Shown here one piece after another: positions 45,779 through 54,592 of a stretch of 64,000 nucleotides of DNA (position 1 is its first letter; every line of letters begins with the position of its first letter). This DNA is from Streptomyces sp. CT34. Its GTDB lineage: Bacteria; Actinomycetota; Actinomycetes; Streptomycetales; Streptomycetaceae. The notes under the pieces were generated by a model. The model was not told the DNA's origin. It worked only from the letters and a program-made list of their open reading frames with translations, and searched no databases. The translations under genes were made by a program, and so were the position numbers. The stretch is taken from assembly GCF_000805335.1 (NCBI RefSeq), contig NZ_KN708638.1:6459239-6523238 (forward strand), read 5' to 3'.

Positions 45779-46972
45779 ATGCTGGACATCGCCGAAGAGC
45801 TGAACCGGTGGGTCGAGCAGGGACGCGCCTTCGCCGTGGCCACCGTGGTGGCCACCAACGGCAGCGCGCCCCGCCAGCCCGGTGCCGCCCTCGCCGTCGA
45901 CCGCGACGGCACGGCGATCGGGTCGGTCTCCGGCGGATGCGTGGAGGGAGCGGTCTACGAGCTGTGCCAGGAGGTCCTGCGGACCGGCGAACCGGTCCTG
46001 GAGCGCTTCGGCTACAGCGATGAGGACGCCTTCGCCGTGGGCCTGACCTGCGGCGGCATCATCGACATCCTCATCACCCCGGTACAGGTGAGCGCCCCCG
46101 GATCCGCTGCCGACAGCGGCTCCGGGGGGCCTGTGGTGGACAGCACTGCCGCAACGCTCGCCGCCGCGCTGGCCGCCGCCGCATCGGGAGAGACGGCGGC
46201 GGTCGCGCGGATCGTCGAGGGCCCGGCCGAACTGGTCGGCAACGCCCTCCTCGTCCGCCCCGACGGCAGTCACACCGGCACCCTCGGCGGACACCCCGCC
46301 CTCGACCGCACCGCGGCCGGGGAGACCCGCGCCCTGCTGGACGCCGGGCGCACCACGACCCTGGAGATCGGGGTGGAGGGTTCGCGGTGCGGGACGCCGG
46401 TCGTCCTGCTCGTCGAATCCTCCGTCCCCGCGCCCCGGATGATCGTCTTCGGCGCCATCGACTTCGCGTCCGCGCTGGTCCGGGTCGGCAAGTTCCTCAA
46501 CTACCACGTCACCGTCTGCGACGCCCGCCCCGTCTTCGCGACCCGGACCCGCTTCCCGGACGCCGACGAGATCGTCGTCGACTGGCCGCACCGCTACCTC
46601 GACTCCCAGGATCTCGACCCCCGCACCGTGCTCTGCGTCCTCACCCACGACGCCAAGTTCGACGTCCCGCTGTTGGAACGGGCGCTCAAGCTCCCCGTCG
46701 CCTACGTCGGCGCCATGGGCTCGCGCCGCACCCACCTCGACCGCCAGCAGCGGCTGCGCGACGTCGGCCTCACCGAGATCGAGCTCAACCGGCTCCGCTC
46801 GCCGATAGGGCTGGACCTCGGCGCGCGCACGCCCGAGGAGACCGCGCTGTCCATCGCCGCCGAGATCGTCGCCAACCGCCGCGGCGGCACCGGCGCGCCG
46901 CTGACCGGTGCGCACACCCCGATCCACCACGACACGGCCCGGCCGGTGGGGCGGATCGGGTCGGTGGCCTGA
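45779..46972 (+). CDS. xdhC: XdhC-type molybdenum cofactor insertion/sulfuration factor
   Basis: A 397-residue maturation protein that binds the molybdenum cofactor and helps its sulfuration before insertion into xanthine dehydrogenase. N-terminal XdhC/CoxI domain (~1-110: ATVVATNGSAPRQPGAALAV, SVSGGCVEGAVYE, LTCGGIIDILI) and C-terminal Rossmann-like domain (~220-375: RMIVFGAIDFASALVRVGKFLNYHVTVCDARPVF in parts, YVGAMGSRRTHLDRQQRL). AAGGAG lies six bases before ATG 45779. The Gly-rich nucleotide motif reads VFGAIDFA rather than the more usual GxGxxG. Last gene of the purine operon. Confidence 0.9.
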   Translation: MLDIAEELNRWVEQGRAFAVATVVATNGSAPRQPGAALAVDRDGTAIGSVSGGCVEGAVYELCQEVLRTGEPVLERFGYSDEDAFAVGLTCGGIIDILITPVQVSAPGSAADSGSGGPVVDSTAATLAAALAAAASGETAAVARIVEGPAELVGNALLVRPDGSHTGTLGGHPALDRTAAGETRALLDAGRTTTLEIGVEGSRCGTPVVLLVESSVPAPRMIVFGAIDFASALVRVGKFLNYHVTVCDARPVFATRTRFPDADEIVVDWPHRYLDSQDLDPRTVLCVLTHDAKFDVPLLERALKLPVAYVGAMGSRRTHLDRQQRLRDVGLTEIELNRLRSPIGLDLGARTPEETALSIAAEIVANRRGGTGAPLTGAHTPIHHDTARPVGRIGSVA

Positions 46973-47121
46973 GGGCCGGGCGGCCCGAAGTCCGGCGGGA
47001 CTCGGGGCCGGCAGGACCCGCGGGACCGGCGTACCTGACGCCGCCGGCCCCGCGGTCGGGCCTTGGGGCCGCTACGGCACGGGCGCGATATCCCTGCGGG
47101 GGGCGCGCCCGTGCCGTTGCC

Positions 47122-47178
47122 TTTTCGTGCAGCACGCCGCTTTTCGCGCAGCACACCGCGTTCGTGCAGCACACCGCG
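47122..47178. repeat. Three 18-20-bp direct repeats with palindromic core
   Basis: Units TTTTCGTGCAGCACGCCGC, TTTTCGCGCAGCACACCGCG and TTCGTGCAGCACACCGCG lie head to tail. The core GTGCAGCAC is itself a palindrome (GCGCAGCAC in the middle unit), recurring every 19-20 bases, about two helical turns, as expected for a cooperatively bound regulator. Confidence 0.7.
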
Positions 47179-47298
47179 AGGGTGTGAACGCGATGGCGAA
47201 GGCGACAGTGGCGGCGACCGATAACGCGTCGGCGAGTGCGAATGCATCCGGGAACGAATCCCGCACGGCGCTTCCGCCGCCCGCCGCCCTGTCGCCCT

Positions 47299-47476
47299 GT
47301 CGCCGTCATGACGGTCGGCGTGTGGCTGCCGCTCTCGCCGGTGGCCGGTGTGCTCGGCATGCAGGCGCTGCCGATGAGCTACTTCCCGTGGCTGATCGGG
47401 ACGTTGGCGGCGTACTGCCCGCTGACGCAGGGGGTCAAGAGCTGGGTACATCCGGCGGTTCGGTGAGCGGCTGTGA
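47299..47476 (+). pseudogene. mgtA: C-terminal remnant of a Mg2+ P-type ATPase (MgtA)
   Basis: The frame reads VGVWLPLSPVAGVLGMQALPMSYFPWLIGTLAAYCPLTQGVKSW, matching the last two membrane helices of MgtA-type ATPases (E. coli counterpart PLSYFPWL...TLTQLVKGFYSRRYG). One extra G then shifts the frame; without it the text continues YIRRFGERL and stops at 47476, the normal family ending. Nothing of the upstream ATPase (over 800 residues) remains in the window. Confidence 0.75.
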
Positions 47477-47544
47477 CGCCCTGACCACAGCGCCCTTACC
47501 ACCGCGCCCTGACCGCCCCGCCACCGCCCCGCGGCCCCCTGCCC

Positions 47545-48795
47545 TCACCCGCCGGGGGCCGCGGGCGCGCCGTCCGCGTCGCCGCCCGGTCGCCCGCCGT
47601 GCGGCAGCCGGCGCACCGCACCGGAGGCCAGCGGCAGCACGGCCGCCACGGCGGAGACCGCCCCTGCCACCGCGGCCACCCGGAAGCCGCCGTACGTCCT
47701 GGCGAGCGGCCCCACGCACAACTGCCCCACGGGGATGGCGACATACGACAGCAGATCGTTGTACGACGCGACCCGGGACAACACGTGCCGGGGGACGTGC
47801 TCCTGGAGCGAGGTGTCCCAGGCGACACCCGTCACCGCGACCCCGAGCCCGGCGGCGAACGCACCGGCCACCAGCCAGGGAGTGCCCAGCCGCGCCCCCA
47901 GCACCAGCAGCGGCAACGCGCTCAGCGCACTCGTCAACTGCCCCAGTCCGAGCAGCCGCCGCACCGCCAGCCGGTACAGCACCGCACCCGCCGCCAGCAG
48001 CCCGGCGCCCCGCACGCTCAGCACCACGCCCCAGGCCGCCGCACCGCCGGCCTGCCGGGTCAGCGCGGGCCCCAGGATCTGCCAGGTCCCGGTCTGCACC
48101 AGGTTGACGACGAAGAACGACAGCGTCCCCAGCCACACCCACCGGATACGCCGGAACTCCCGCCACCCGTCGCGGATTTCGGCCGCCACGGAGGACCGGC
48201 GCCGGTCCGGCGCCCCGCCGCGGAGCGAGACCCGGGCCAGGCACCCGGCCGCCACCAGATACGTCAGCGCGTCGAAGGCGATCGCCGGCCCGCTGCCGAC
48301 CACCAGCACGCACCCGCCCGACAGCCCCGGCCCGAGCACCTTGGTCGCGTTCCGCACCGACCCCAGCAGCGCATTGGCCGACCGCAGCCGAGCCGCGCCG
48401 ACGAGCTCCGGTACCACACCGCGCAGCGCCGGTGCGGTGAACGCGGCCAGCACACCGTTCAGCACCTCCAGCCCGGCCACCGGCAGCAGCGCGTAGTGCC
48501 CGGTCAGCAGCAGCCAGGCGACCGCACCCTGGGTGAGCGCCGCGCCCAGATTGGCCGCCACCAGCACCTTACGGCGCCCGAACCGGTCCGCCGTCGCGCC
48601 GCCCACCAGCAGGAACGTCAGCAGCGGCACCATACGGGCGGCCTGCACGACGCCGAGATCGCCGGCACTGCCGGACGCGGCGTCCAGTACCGCGAAGGTC
48701 AGGGCGACCGGGGCCATCGCACTGCCCAGCAGCGACACCGTCTGCCCGGCCAGGAACCAGCGGAAATCCGCAAGGGAGAAAAGGGAGGAGCGCAC
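47545..48795 (-). CDS. MFS exporter (DHA3/EntS-like)
   Basis: A 416-residue major facilitator with ~12 helices. The MFS signature between helices 2 and 3 is GGATADRFGRRKVLV (~65-80); the opening DFRWFLAGQTVSLLGSAMAPVALTFAV matches the DHA3 group that includes macrolide and enterobactin exporters. The C-terminal 25 residues are a disordered Gly/Asp tail. GTG 48795 is the family-consistent start, although no strong ribosome binding site is seen. Divergent from the ArsR/DUF5937 regulator, which probably controls it, an arrangement typical of efflux systems. Substrate unknown. Confidence 0.87.
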   Translation of the reverse strand: MRSSLFSLADFRWFLAGQTVSLLGSAMAPVALTFAVLDAASGSAGDLGVVQAARMVPLLTFLLVGGATADRFGRRKVLVAANLGAALTQGAVAWLLLTGHYALLPVAGLEVLNGVLAAFTAPALRGVVPELVGAARLRSANALLGSVRNATKVLGPGLSGGCVLVVGSGPAIAFDALTYLVAAGCLARVSLRGGAPDRRRSSVAAEIRDGWREFRRIRWVWLGTLSFFVVNLVQTGTWQILGPALTRQAGGAAAWGVVLSVRGAGLLAAGAVLYRLAVRRLLGLGQLTSALSALPLLVLGARLGTPWLVAGAFAAGLGVAVTGVAWDTSLQEHVPRHVLSRVASYNDLLSYVAIPVGQLCVGPLARTYGGFRVAAVAGAVSAVAAVLPLASGAVRRLPHGGRPGGDADGAPAAPGG

Positions 48796-48963
48796 CCGAC
48801 GGAGTCTGCGGGCCCCGTCCGGGAACCCTATGCTTTCGGCACCAGGCGAAAGAACTCGGGGAAGAAGACCGCGCAGAAGGCAGAAGATTGCGCAGAACAC
48901 CGCGCAGAACACGCGAAGAAGGTCGGAAAGAAAACCGACGCCGCACCCCGACGGAAGGCCGCG

Positions 48964-49944
48964 ATGACCACACTCCGGCTGAGCCCGCTCGCCCTCTCCC
49001 GCTCCCGCTTCGCGCTCTCCCCTCTCGCCGAAACGCTGGGCACGGCGATCGCCCTCGCCCGGCCCCACCCCGACCCCTGGTTCGCGTCCTGGCGCGCCCG
49101 CCACCTCCCCGACTTCACCGCCACCCTCGACGCCGACCCCTTCGCCAGGGGCCTGATCGGGCTGATCAGCTCCACCAAGTGGCTGCCCGGCTTCGTCGCG
49201 GTTCCGCCACCGGACGGTATGCGTACCGCCCTGCCCCGCGAACTCGCGGCCGTACGCGCCGTATCGGACGACGCCTTCCGCGCCGAGCTGGCGCCCTCGC
49301 TCAGCCACAGCTGGCGCCGCCACGACCTGGACTGGCTCACCGGACACGACTGGGGCCCCCGCACCGCCGACCTCCTCGACGCCCTCTGGACCGCCCACAT
49401 CGCCCCCGACTGGCCCCGCCGCCGCGCCCTCCTCGAACGCGATGTGGCCTACCGGGCCGGGCTCCTCGCCGCGTACGGCTGGCCCCGCGCCCTGGAGCAG
49501 ATGAGCCGGCACAGCACCTGGGTCGGCGCCGACGCCATCCGCTTCAGCAACCGCCCCGGCCCCGAGCGCGTCATCGGCGACGACGGCATGCTCTTCGTCC
49601 CGGTCAGCCTGTCCACCGGCACCTGGCTCTGCCAGGGCCCGCCGGGCCACTACGCCCAGGTCTATCCGGCCCGCGGCGCGGCCACCGCGCTCACCCCCGG
49701 CCGCCCCCGCGGCGCCCTGACGCGCCTCATCGGCACCGGCCGCGCCGCCATCCTCCACGAACTCGCCCACCCCGCCACCAGCACCGAACTCGCCGCCCGG
49801 CTCGGCCAGTCCCTCGGCACCATCGGCGGCCATCTGTCCGTACTGCGCGAGGCCGGCCTGGTGGCGGGGACGCGGGTGGGGCGGCGGGTGGTCTACCGGC
49901 GCACGGAGGACGGCGACCGGCTGGCGGGGGAGCGGGACCCCTGA
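48964..49944 (+). CDS. ArsR-type regulator with N-terminal DUF5937-like domain
   Basis: A 326-residue protein. The C-terminal ~75 residues are an ArsR winged helix (GRAAILHELAHPATSTELAARLGQSLGTIGGHLSVLREAGLV, then wing GTRVGRRVVYRR). The N-terminal ~240 residues (LRLSPLALSRSRFALSPLAETLG opening, WRRHDLDWLTGHDWGPR) are the conserved domain found in front of such HTHs in Streptomyces and are thought to sense a small molecule. GGAAGG precedes ATG 48964. Divergent partner of the MFS exporter. Confidence 0.85.
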   Translation: MTTLRLSPLALSRSRFALSPLAETLGTAIALARPHPDPWFASWRARHLPDFTATLDADPFARGLIGLISSTKWLPGFVAVPPPDGMRTALPRELAAVRAVSDDAFRAELAPSLSHSWRRHDLDWLTGHDWGPRTADLLDALWTAHIAPDWPRRRALLERDVAYRAGLLAAYGWPRALEQMSRHSTWVGADAIRFSNRPGPERVIGDDGMLFVPVSLSTGTWLCQGPPGHYAQVYPARGAATALTPGRPRGALTRLIGTGRAAILHELAHPATSTELAARLGQSLGTIGGHLSVLREAGLVAGTRVGRRVVYRRTEDGDRLAGERDP

Positions 49945-50066
49945 CCTCTCCCCGATGTCACCCTGGGCGTACGGGAGTTGGTGAGCTGCTGCCTCGGCGG
50001 CACCCCGTTGCGGCGGCTGGTCCGGGCCGGTCTCGTATCCGGCCGGCGCTGATCCTGCAAGACCTG

Positions 50067-50126
50067 CCGGTCCGCCGTCCGCCGGTCCGCCGTCCGCCGG
50101 TCCGCCGTCTGCCGGTCCGCCGGGCC
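50067..50126. repeat. 15-bp tandem repeat x4
   Basis: CCGGTCCGCCGTCCG occurs at 50067-50081 and 50082-50096, CCGGTCCGCCGTCTG at 50097-50111, and a diverged fourth copy to 50126. It lies in the 273-base gap between convergent genes. As the length is a multiple of three it reads as a repeated pentapeptide, but no gene is credible here. Confidence 0.75.
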
Positions 50127-50159
50127 GCAGGCGACGTGAGCCAGGAATCCCCCTCGTCC

Positions 50160-50188
50160 ACGGCTCCGTTGGGCCCCAACGGAGCCGT
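50160..50188. terminator. Perfect 14-bp hairpin between convergent genes
   Basis: ACGGCTCCGTTGGG and its exact complement surround a single C. It lies 30 bases beyond the GNAT stop and 215 beyond the ArsR-type gene stop. Short direct repeats GTCCACG flank it on both sides (50155-50161, 50187-50193). Confidence 0.65.
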
Positions 50189-50217
50189 CCACGAAGGGGA
50201 GGAGTCAATGGGGAGAA

Positions 50218-50778
50218 CTACCGAGCGTCCGCCCGCTCGGGGCGCAGCGCCGCCATCACCAGTACGTCGTGCCAGGCACCGTCCCAGCGCAGGGCCTGGC
50301 GCATCCGGCCCTCCAGCACGAAGCCGCAGCGCTCGTAGGCGCGCCGGGCGCGGTCGTTGTACGCGAAGACCTCCAGCTGGACGCGGTGCAGGCCGATCCG
50401 TTCGAAGGCGTGGCCGAGGAGCAGCCGGATCGCCTCGGAGCCGATGCCGCGGCCGGTGGCGGAAGGGGCCAGGGCGATCCGGAAGCTGCCGTGGGCGTTC
50501 GCCGGGTCGATCCGGCTGAGTGCGAGATCGCCCAGGTAGCCGCCGGTCTCCCGGTCCTCGATGGCGAGGTCCAGCCGGTCCGTGCGGGTGGCGCACTCGG
50601 CGATCCAGGCGCGCATCCCCGCCACGGTCCAGTCCTGGTGGGTGCCGGTCAGCCGGCGGGTCTCCGGGTCCCGGAACGTGGCGTGGAAGGCGGTCGCATG
50701 CCGGTCCGACAGCGGGACCAGCCGGATGCGGTCACCGGTCAGCACCGGCTTCTCGGCGAGTGCCGTCGTATCGATCAT
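50218..50778 (-). CDS. GNAT acetyltransferase (RimJ/RimL-like)
   Basis: A 186-residue N-acetyltransferase. The acetyl-CoA site follows the GNAT motif A pattern (SFRIALAPSATGRGIGSEAIRLLLGHAFERIGLHRVQLEVFAYNDRARRAYERCGF in parts), and the N-terminus (TGDRIRLVPLSDRHATAFH) and C-terminus (GRMRQALRWDGAWHDVLVMAAL) are those of the RimJ/RimL branch that modifies ribosomal protein or antibiotic amines. ATG 50778 lacks a clear ribosome binding site. Substrate unknown; divergent from the LysR gene. Confidence 0.87.
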   Translation of the reverse strand: MIDTTALAEKPVLTGDRIRLVPLSDRHATAFHATFRDPETRRLTGTHQDWTVAGMRAWIAECATRTDRLDLAIEDRETGGYLGDLALSRIDPANAHGSFRIALAPSATGRGIGSEAIRLLLGHAFERIGLHRVQLEVFAYNDRARRAYERCGFVLEGRMRQALRWDGAWHDVLVMAALRPERADAR

Positions 50779-50890
50779 GCGGGCATGATGGCCGGGCCGC
50801 GGCCGGCCGGACAAGGGAATTGACCGCCGGCCGGCGCGGTTGGTCCGGGTGGGGCCCGAGAGGGCCGGGGAAGGGTGGGGAGGGGCGGGT

Positions 50891-51814
50891 GTGGAGCTGC
50901 GGCAGGTGCGGTATTTCGTCATGGTCGCGCAGGAGCTGCATTTCGGGCGGGCCGCGGACCGGCTGCACATCGTGCAGTCGGCGGTGAGCCAGCAGGTCCG
51001 GCGGCTCGAACGGGAGCTGCGGACCGAGCTGTTCGACCGTTCGGCGCGCCAGGTGCGGCTCACCGCGGCCGGCGAGCGGTTCCTCCCGGAGGCGCGGGCG
51101 CTGCTCGCCGCCGAGGAGCGCGCCCGCGCCGTCGTCGCCGAACTGGCCGCGGCCCGCGCCACCACGCTCCGCCTGGGGACGAGTACGGGCCTGGGCACCC
51201 ATCTCGACCGGGTGCTCGACGCGCTCGCCGGCAGCGCGCCGGAGATCCGTGTGGAGCTGGTCGCGGGACGGACCCGGGAGCGGCTCGACCGGGTCGCCGC
51301 CGGCGAGCTGGACGCGGCGTTCCTCCGCGGCGAGGTGGCCGACACCGGCCGGGACGGGCTGCGATACCTCCCGCTCTGGCAGGACCCGCTGGTCGCGGTC
51401 GTCCCGGCCCGGCACCCGCTCGCCGCCTCGCCGGGCACCGTCGCGCTCGCCGACTTCGCGGGCGTACCGCTGGTGCTGACCGAGCGCCGGAACAACCGGG
51501 CGCTGGTCGACCTGGTCGTCTCCGCCTGCCACGCCGCCGGCTTCGCGCCGGTACCGGGCCCCGCGTACGGTTCGCTGGACGACACCCTGACCGCGATCGG
51601 CGCGTGCGGGTCCGCCGCGGGCATGTGGACGGTCGTCTACGCGGCCCACGCCCGCCGGCTGAGCACGCCGCGGGTGGCGTACCTCCCGTTCCGCAACCCC
51701 GGCATGGAGCTCACCACCTATCTCGCGGTCCGCCGCGCCGACCCGCCTCCCGGGCTCGAAGCGCTGCTCCGGGCCTGTGCGACCCGCACCGCCGACGACG
51801 ACCTTGCCCCGTGA
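50891..51814 (+). CDS. LysR family transcriptional regulator
   Basis: A 307-residue LysR-type regulator. N-terminal winged helix: ELRQVRYFVMVAQELHFGRAADRLHIVQSAVSQQVRRLERELRTELFDR in parts (~2-55); linker helix to ~90; periplasmic-binding-like effector domain ~95-295 (LRLGTSTGLGTHLDRVLDAL, DAAFLRGE, LVAVVPARHPLA). GTG 50891 has GGGGAGG eight bases upstream. Probable control of the following tautomerase gene (200 bases downstream) or of the divergent GNAT. Confidence 0.9.
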   Translation: MELRQVRYFVMVAQELHFGRAADRLHIVQSAVSQQVRRLERELRTELFDRSARQVRLTAAGERFLPEARALLAAEERARAVVAELAAARATTLRLGTSTGLGTHLDRVLDALAGSAPEIRVELVAGRTRERLDRVAAGELDAAFLRGEVADTGRDGLRYLPLWQDPLVAVVPARHPLAASPGTVALADFAGVPLVLTERRNNRALVDLVVSACHAAGFAPVPGPAYGSLDDTLTAIGACGSAAGMWTVVYAAHARRLSTPRVAYLPFRNPGMELTTYLAVRRADPPPGLEALLRACATRTADDDLAP

Positions 51815-52016
51815 CCCGCGCCGCCGCCGGCGACCCCGCCCCGTGACCGGTCCTCCGCCGGCGATCTCGCTTCGTGATCGCTGCGTGCGCGATCAGCTTC
51901 TTGGTCACCGGACCCGTTCGCGATGGACTGGGGTCACCCCGGCGAGCCACCCGGAAACCCGGGGCGGACGGACATCCCAACCGCCGCCGCTCGCCATCGA
52001 GTTGAGGAGTACGGAC

Positions 52017-52199
52017 ATGCCCATCGTCACCGTTCAGCAGGGTCCCCGCAGCGTCGAGCTGAAGCGGGAGCTGGTCCGGCAGATCACCGACGCGTTCGTG
52101 GACGCGTACCGGATCCCCGCCGAGACCGTGCAGGTCTGGATCCAGGAGTACCCGGCCGACAGCTGGGGCGCGGCCGGGCAGCTCACCGCGGACAAGTAG
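52017..52199 (+). CDS. 4-Oxalocrotonate tautomerase family enzyme
   Basis: A 60-residue tautomerase subunit. After Met removal the catalytic Pro is N-terminal (MPIVTVQQGPRSVELKREL), and the second family segment is IPAETVQVWIQEYPADSWGAAG. GAGGAG lies seven bases before ATG 52017. These hexameric or trimeric enzymes interconvert enol and keto acids, often in aromatic breakdown; no aromatic degradation genes are adjacent, so the substrate is open. Confidence 0.88.
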   Translation: MPIVTVQQGPRSVELKRELVRQITDAFVDAYRIPAETVQVWIQEYPADSWGAAGQLTADK

Positions 52200-52453
52200 C
52201 CGCAGCCGGTCGCCGCGCAGGGGGACGGGCCGGCGCCCCCGTCCCCCTGCGGCCGTGACGACGCCACCGCCACGTCGACGGAACCGCTCGCCCCGACGCA
52301 CTCCGCACGCCGCCACCTGTGCTTTCGCCCATCAGGGGGTGGTGGGACCTCCGCCGCTGATTACATGCTGGCAGCAGGCACTGCGGCAATCATGAGGACA
52401 GCGCGGACGGCCGCCCGGCCGTGACAGGTGCTGTTCCGGATACAGGAGAGAGC

Positions 52454-53995
52454 ATGCGGACACCGATGACGATCGCGGACTTCCTCGACCGGGCCGAGCT
52501 GGGCTTCCGGGACAGCCCGGGCGTGGTCGACGAGCCGCAGCAGCCCGCCACGCCGGTGCCCGAGTCGACCTACGGGCGGTTCGGCGAACGCGTCCGCGCC
52601 TGGCAGGCGGGGCTGGACGCCCTCGGCGTCGGCGAAGGCGAGCGGGTGGCGGTCGCCAGCCACAACTCCGCACGCATGCTGGAGCTGCTGTTCGCGGTAC
52701 CGATGAGTGGCCGCATCTGCGTCCCCGTCAACTTCCGCCTCAAGCCCGACGAAGTCGACTACGTCGTCCGGCAGAGCGGTTCCGCCGTCCTCCTCGTCGA
52801 CCCGGAACTGGACGACGCGCTCTCCGGCGTCACGGCGCGCCACCGGTTCGTCCTCGGTGAGCAGACCGACACCGAGGTGATGCGGTTCGGCGTCGAGCCG
52901 CGCCCCTGGTCGGAGCCGGACGAGGACGCCACCGCGACGATCAACTACACCTCGGGCACCACCGCCCGCCCCAAGGGCGTGCAGCTGACCCACCGCAACA
53001 TCTGGGTCAACGGCATGACCTTCGGCCTGCACACCCGGGTGTGGGAGCGCGATGTCTACCTGCACACGCTGCCGATGTTCCACTGCAACGGCTGGGGCAT
53101 GCCGTATGTGACGGCCGGCCTCGGCGTGAAGCAGGTGGCGCTGCGCAAGGTCGACGGCGCCGAGATCCTCCGGCGGGTCGACGAGCACGGCGTCACGCTG
53201 ATGTGCGGCGCGCCCGCGGTATGGAACATGGTCCTGGACGCGGCGGCGAACTGGGAGGGCGAGATCCCGGGACGGGACCGGGTACGGCTGATCTGCGCGG
53301 GCGCCCCGCCGCCCACCAGGACCATCCGGCGCGTGGCGGAGGAACTGGGCTGGGAGTTCACCCAGCTCTACGGCCTGACCGAGACCTCGCCGCTGCTCAC
53401 CTTCAACCGCACCCGCCCTGCCGACGTCGGCCTCCCCGCCGAGGAGCGCGCCCGCAGGCTCTCCCGCGCGGGCCTGCCCGCCCTCGGCGTCAAGCTGAGG
53501 GTCTCGGACTCCGGCGAGGTGCTGGCCCGCTCGAACACGGTGCTGGACGGCTACTGGGAGAAGCCCGAGGAGACCGCGGAGGCGCTGGTGGACGGCTGGT
53601 TCCACACCGGCGACGGCGGCACCCTCGACCCCGCCGACGGCCATCTGACGATCTCCGACCGGAAGAAGGACGTCATCATCACCGGCGGTGAGAACGTCTC
53701 GTCGATCGAGGTGGAGGACGCGATCTTCAGCCACCCGGCAGTCGCCGAGGTCGCCGTCATCGGCGTCCCGCACGAGAAGTGGGGCGAGACGATCAAGGCC
53801 CTCGTCGTCCTCGCCGAGGGTGCCACGGCCCAGGAGTCCGACATCATCGCCCACTGCAAGCAGCGCATGGCCGGCTACAAGGCCCCGACGTCCGTGGAGT
53901 TCCGCGACTCCATCCCGCGCACGGCCACCGGAAAGATCCAGAAGTTCAAGCTCCGCCGCCCGTACTGGTCGGGCCTTGAGCGAGAGGTCAACTAG
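52454..53995 (+). CDS. AMP-forming acyl-CoA ligase
   Basis: A 513-residue ANL-superfamily enzyme that activates a carboxylic (probably fatty) acid to its CoA thioester through an acyl-AMP. P-loop YTSGTTARPKG (~165), acyl pocket region THTLPMFHCNGWG-like (YLHTLPMFHCNGWGMPY), A5 motif YGLTETSPL, A7/A8 GWFHTGDGG and DRKKDVIITGGENV, and the catalytic Lys in RTATGKIQK. AGGAG lies five to six bases before ATG 52454. The SUKH-like gene follows after three bases, so the two are co-transcribed. Confidence 0.92.
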   Translation: MRTPMTIADFLDRAELGFRDSPGVVDEPQQPATPVPESTYGRFGERVRAWQAGLDALGVGEGERVAVASHNSARMLELLFAVPMSGRICVPVNFRLKPDEVDYVVRQSGSAVLLVDPELDDALSGVTARHRFVLGEQTDTEVMRFGVEPRPWSEPDEDATATINYTSGTTARPKGVQLTHRNIWVNGMTFGLHTRVWERDVYLHTLPMFHCNGWGMPYVTAGLGVKQVALRKVDGAEILRRVDEHGVTLMCGAPAVWNMVLDAAANWEGEIPGRDRVRLICAGAPPPTRTIRRVAEELGWEFTQLYGLTETSPLLTFNRTRPADVGLPAEERARRLSRAGLPALGVKLRVSDSGEVLARSNTVLDGYWEKPEETAEALVDGWFHTGDGGTLDPADGHLTISDRKKDVIITGGENVSSIEVEDAIFSHPAVAEVAVIGVPHEKWGETIKALVVLAEGATAQESDIIAHCKQRMAGYKAPTSVEFRDSIPRTATGKIQKFKLRRPYWSGLEREVN

Positions 53996-53998
53996 CTT

Positions 53999-54592
53999 GT
54001 GACGTTCGCGATATCGCGCGCGGAGATCGCGGCCGTCTTCGGTGCCGAGGGGCTGGCCACGGTTCCGCCGGAGCGGATCAACCCGGCCGTCACACACGCC
54101 CCGACGGCCCGGTTCCTTGAGGAGGTCGGCCTGCCCGACGTCCCGGAGTTCGTCTTCTGGGACGACGGCGAACTGGGATCGGGGCTGACGAGTGCGCTGG
54201 ACCGCATCGCGCATCTCGGCGACTTCACCGAAGCGCCGCTCGACGGCTGGGGCGTTCCCGGATACACCTGCACCGACACGTCCCTGCTCGACGGGGCCAC
54301 CGGGAAGGTGTGGATCTTCCTCGACGGGGATGCCGGGGTCGCGTTCGTGAACAGCGGGATCGACCTCTTCGCACGGTTCCTCGCCGCGTTGCACCGCAAC
54401 GCCGAACTGCTCCACCCGGACCACGACATGCCCGAGGACATCGAGGCCGTGGCGAAGGAGCCGAACGGAGAACTGCGCGCCCTCGACCCCGCCGCCTTCG
54501 CCGACGACCGGTGCCTGTGGCCCGTCATGCCCGAGCGCCTCGCCTGGGACTGGTCCCCGCCCACCCCTGACCCATCGGACAGGCCCCGGTGA
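53999..54592 (+). CDS. SUKH-4-like protein
   Basis: A 197-residue protein resembling the SUKH (SMI1/KNR4-like) superfamily, subfamily 4: TARFLEEVGLPDVPEFVFWDD near ~38-58 with the following GWGVPGYTCTD strands, and GKVWIFLDGDAGVAFVNSGIDLFARFLAALH at ~110-140. In polymorphic-toxin systems such proteins are immunity factors, but there is no toxin gene here, and many Streptomyces encode solitary copies. GTG 53999 starts three bases after the ligase stop; GAGAGG in the end of the ligase gene may serve as its ribosome binding site. Confidence 0.75.
   Translation: MTFAISRAEIAAVFGAEGLATVPPERINPAVTHAPTARFLEEVGLPDVPEFVFWDDGELGSGLTSALDRIAHLGDFTEAPLDGWGVPGYTCTDTSLLDGATGKVWIFLDGDAGVAFVNSGIDLFARFLAALHRNAELLHPDHDMPEDIEAVAKEPNGELRALDPAAFADDRCLWPVMPERLAWDWSPPTPDPSDRPR

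Larger units (their letters stand above)
46973..47544. other. Interval with triple repeat and mgtA remnant
   Basis: 570 bases between xdhC and the convergent MFS gene. It contains the GTGCAGCAC repeats (47122-47178), a stretch around 47190-47300 that encodes nothing recognisable (an ATG at 47192 gives Ala/Asn/Ser-rich sequence), and the C-terminus of a P-type ATPase (47299-47476). Confidence 0.55.

Noticed and set aside
50196..50519. ATG with GGGAGGAG just upstream on the plus strand
   Set aside because: Good start context, but the frame is antisense to the GNAT gene and reads as an Arg/Gly/Pro shadow.
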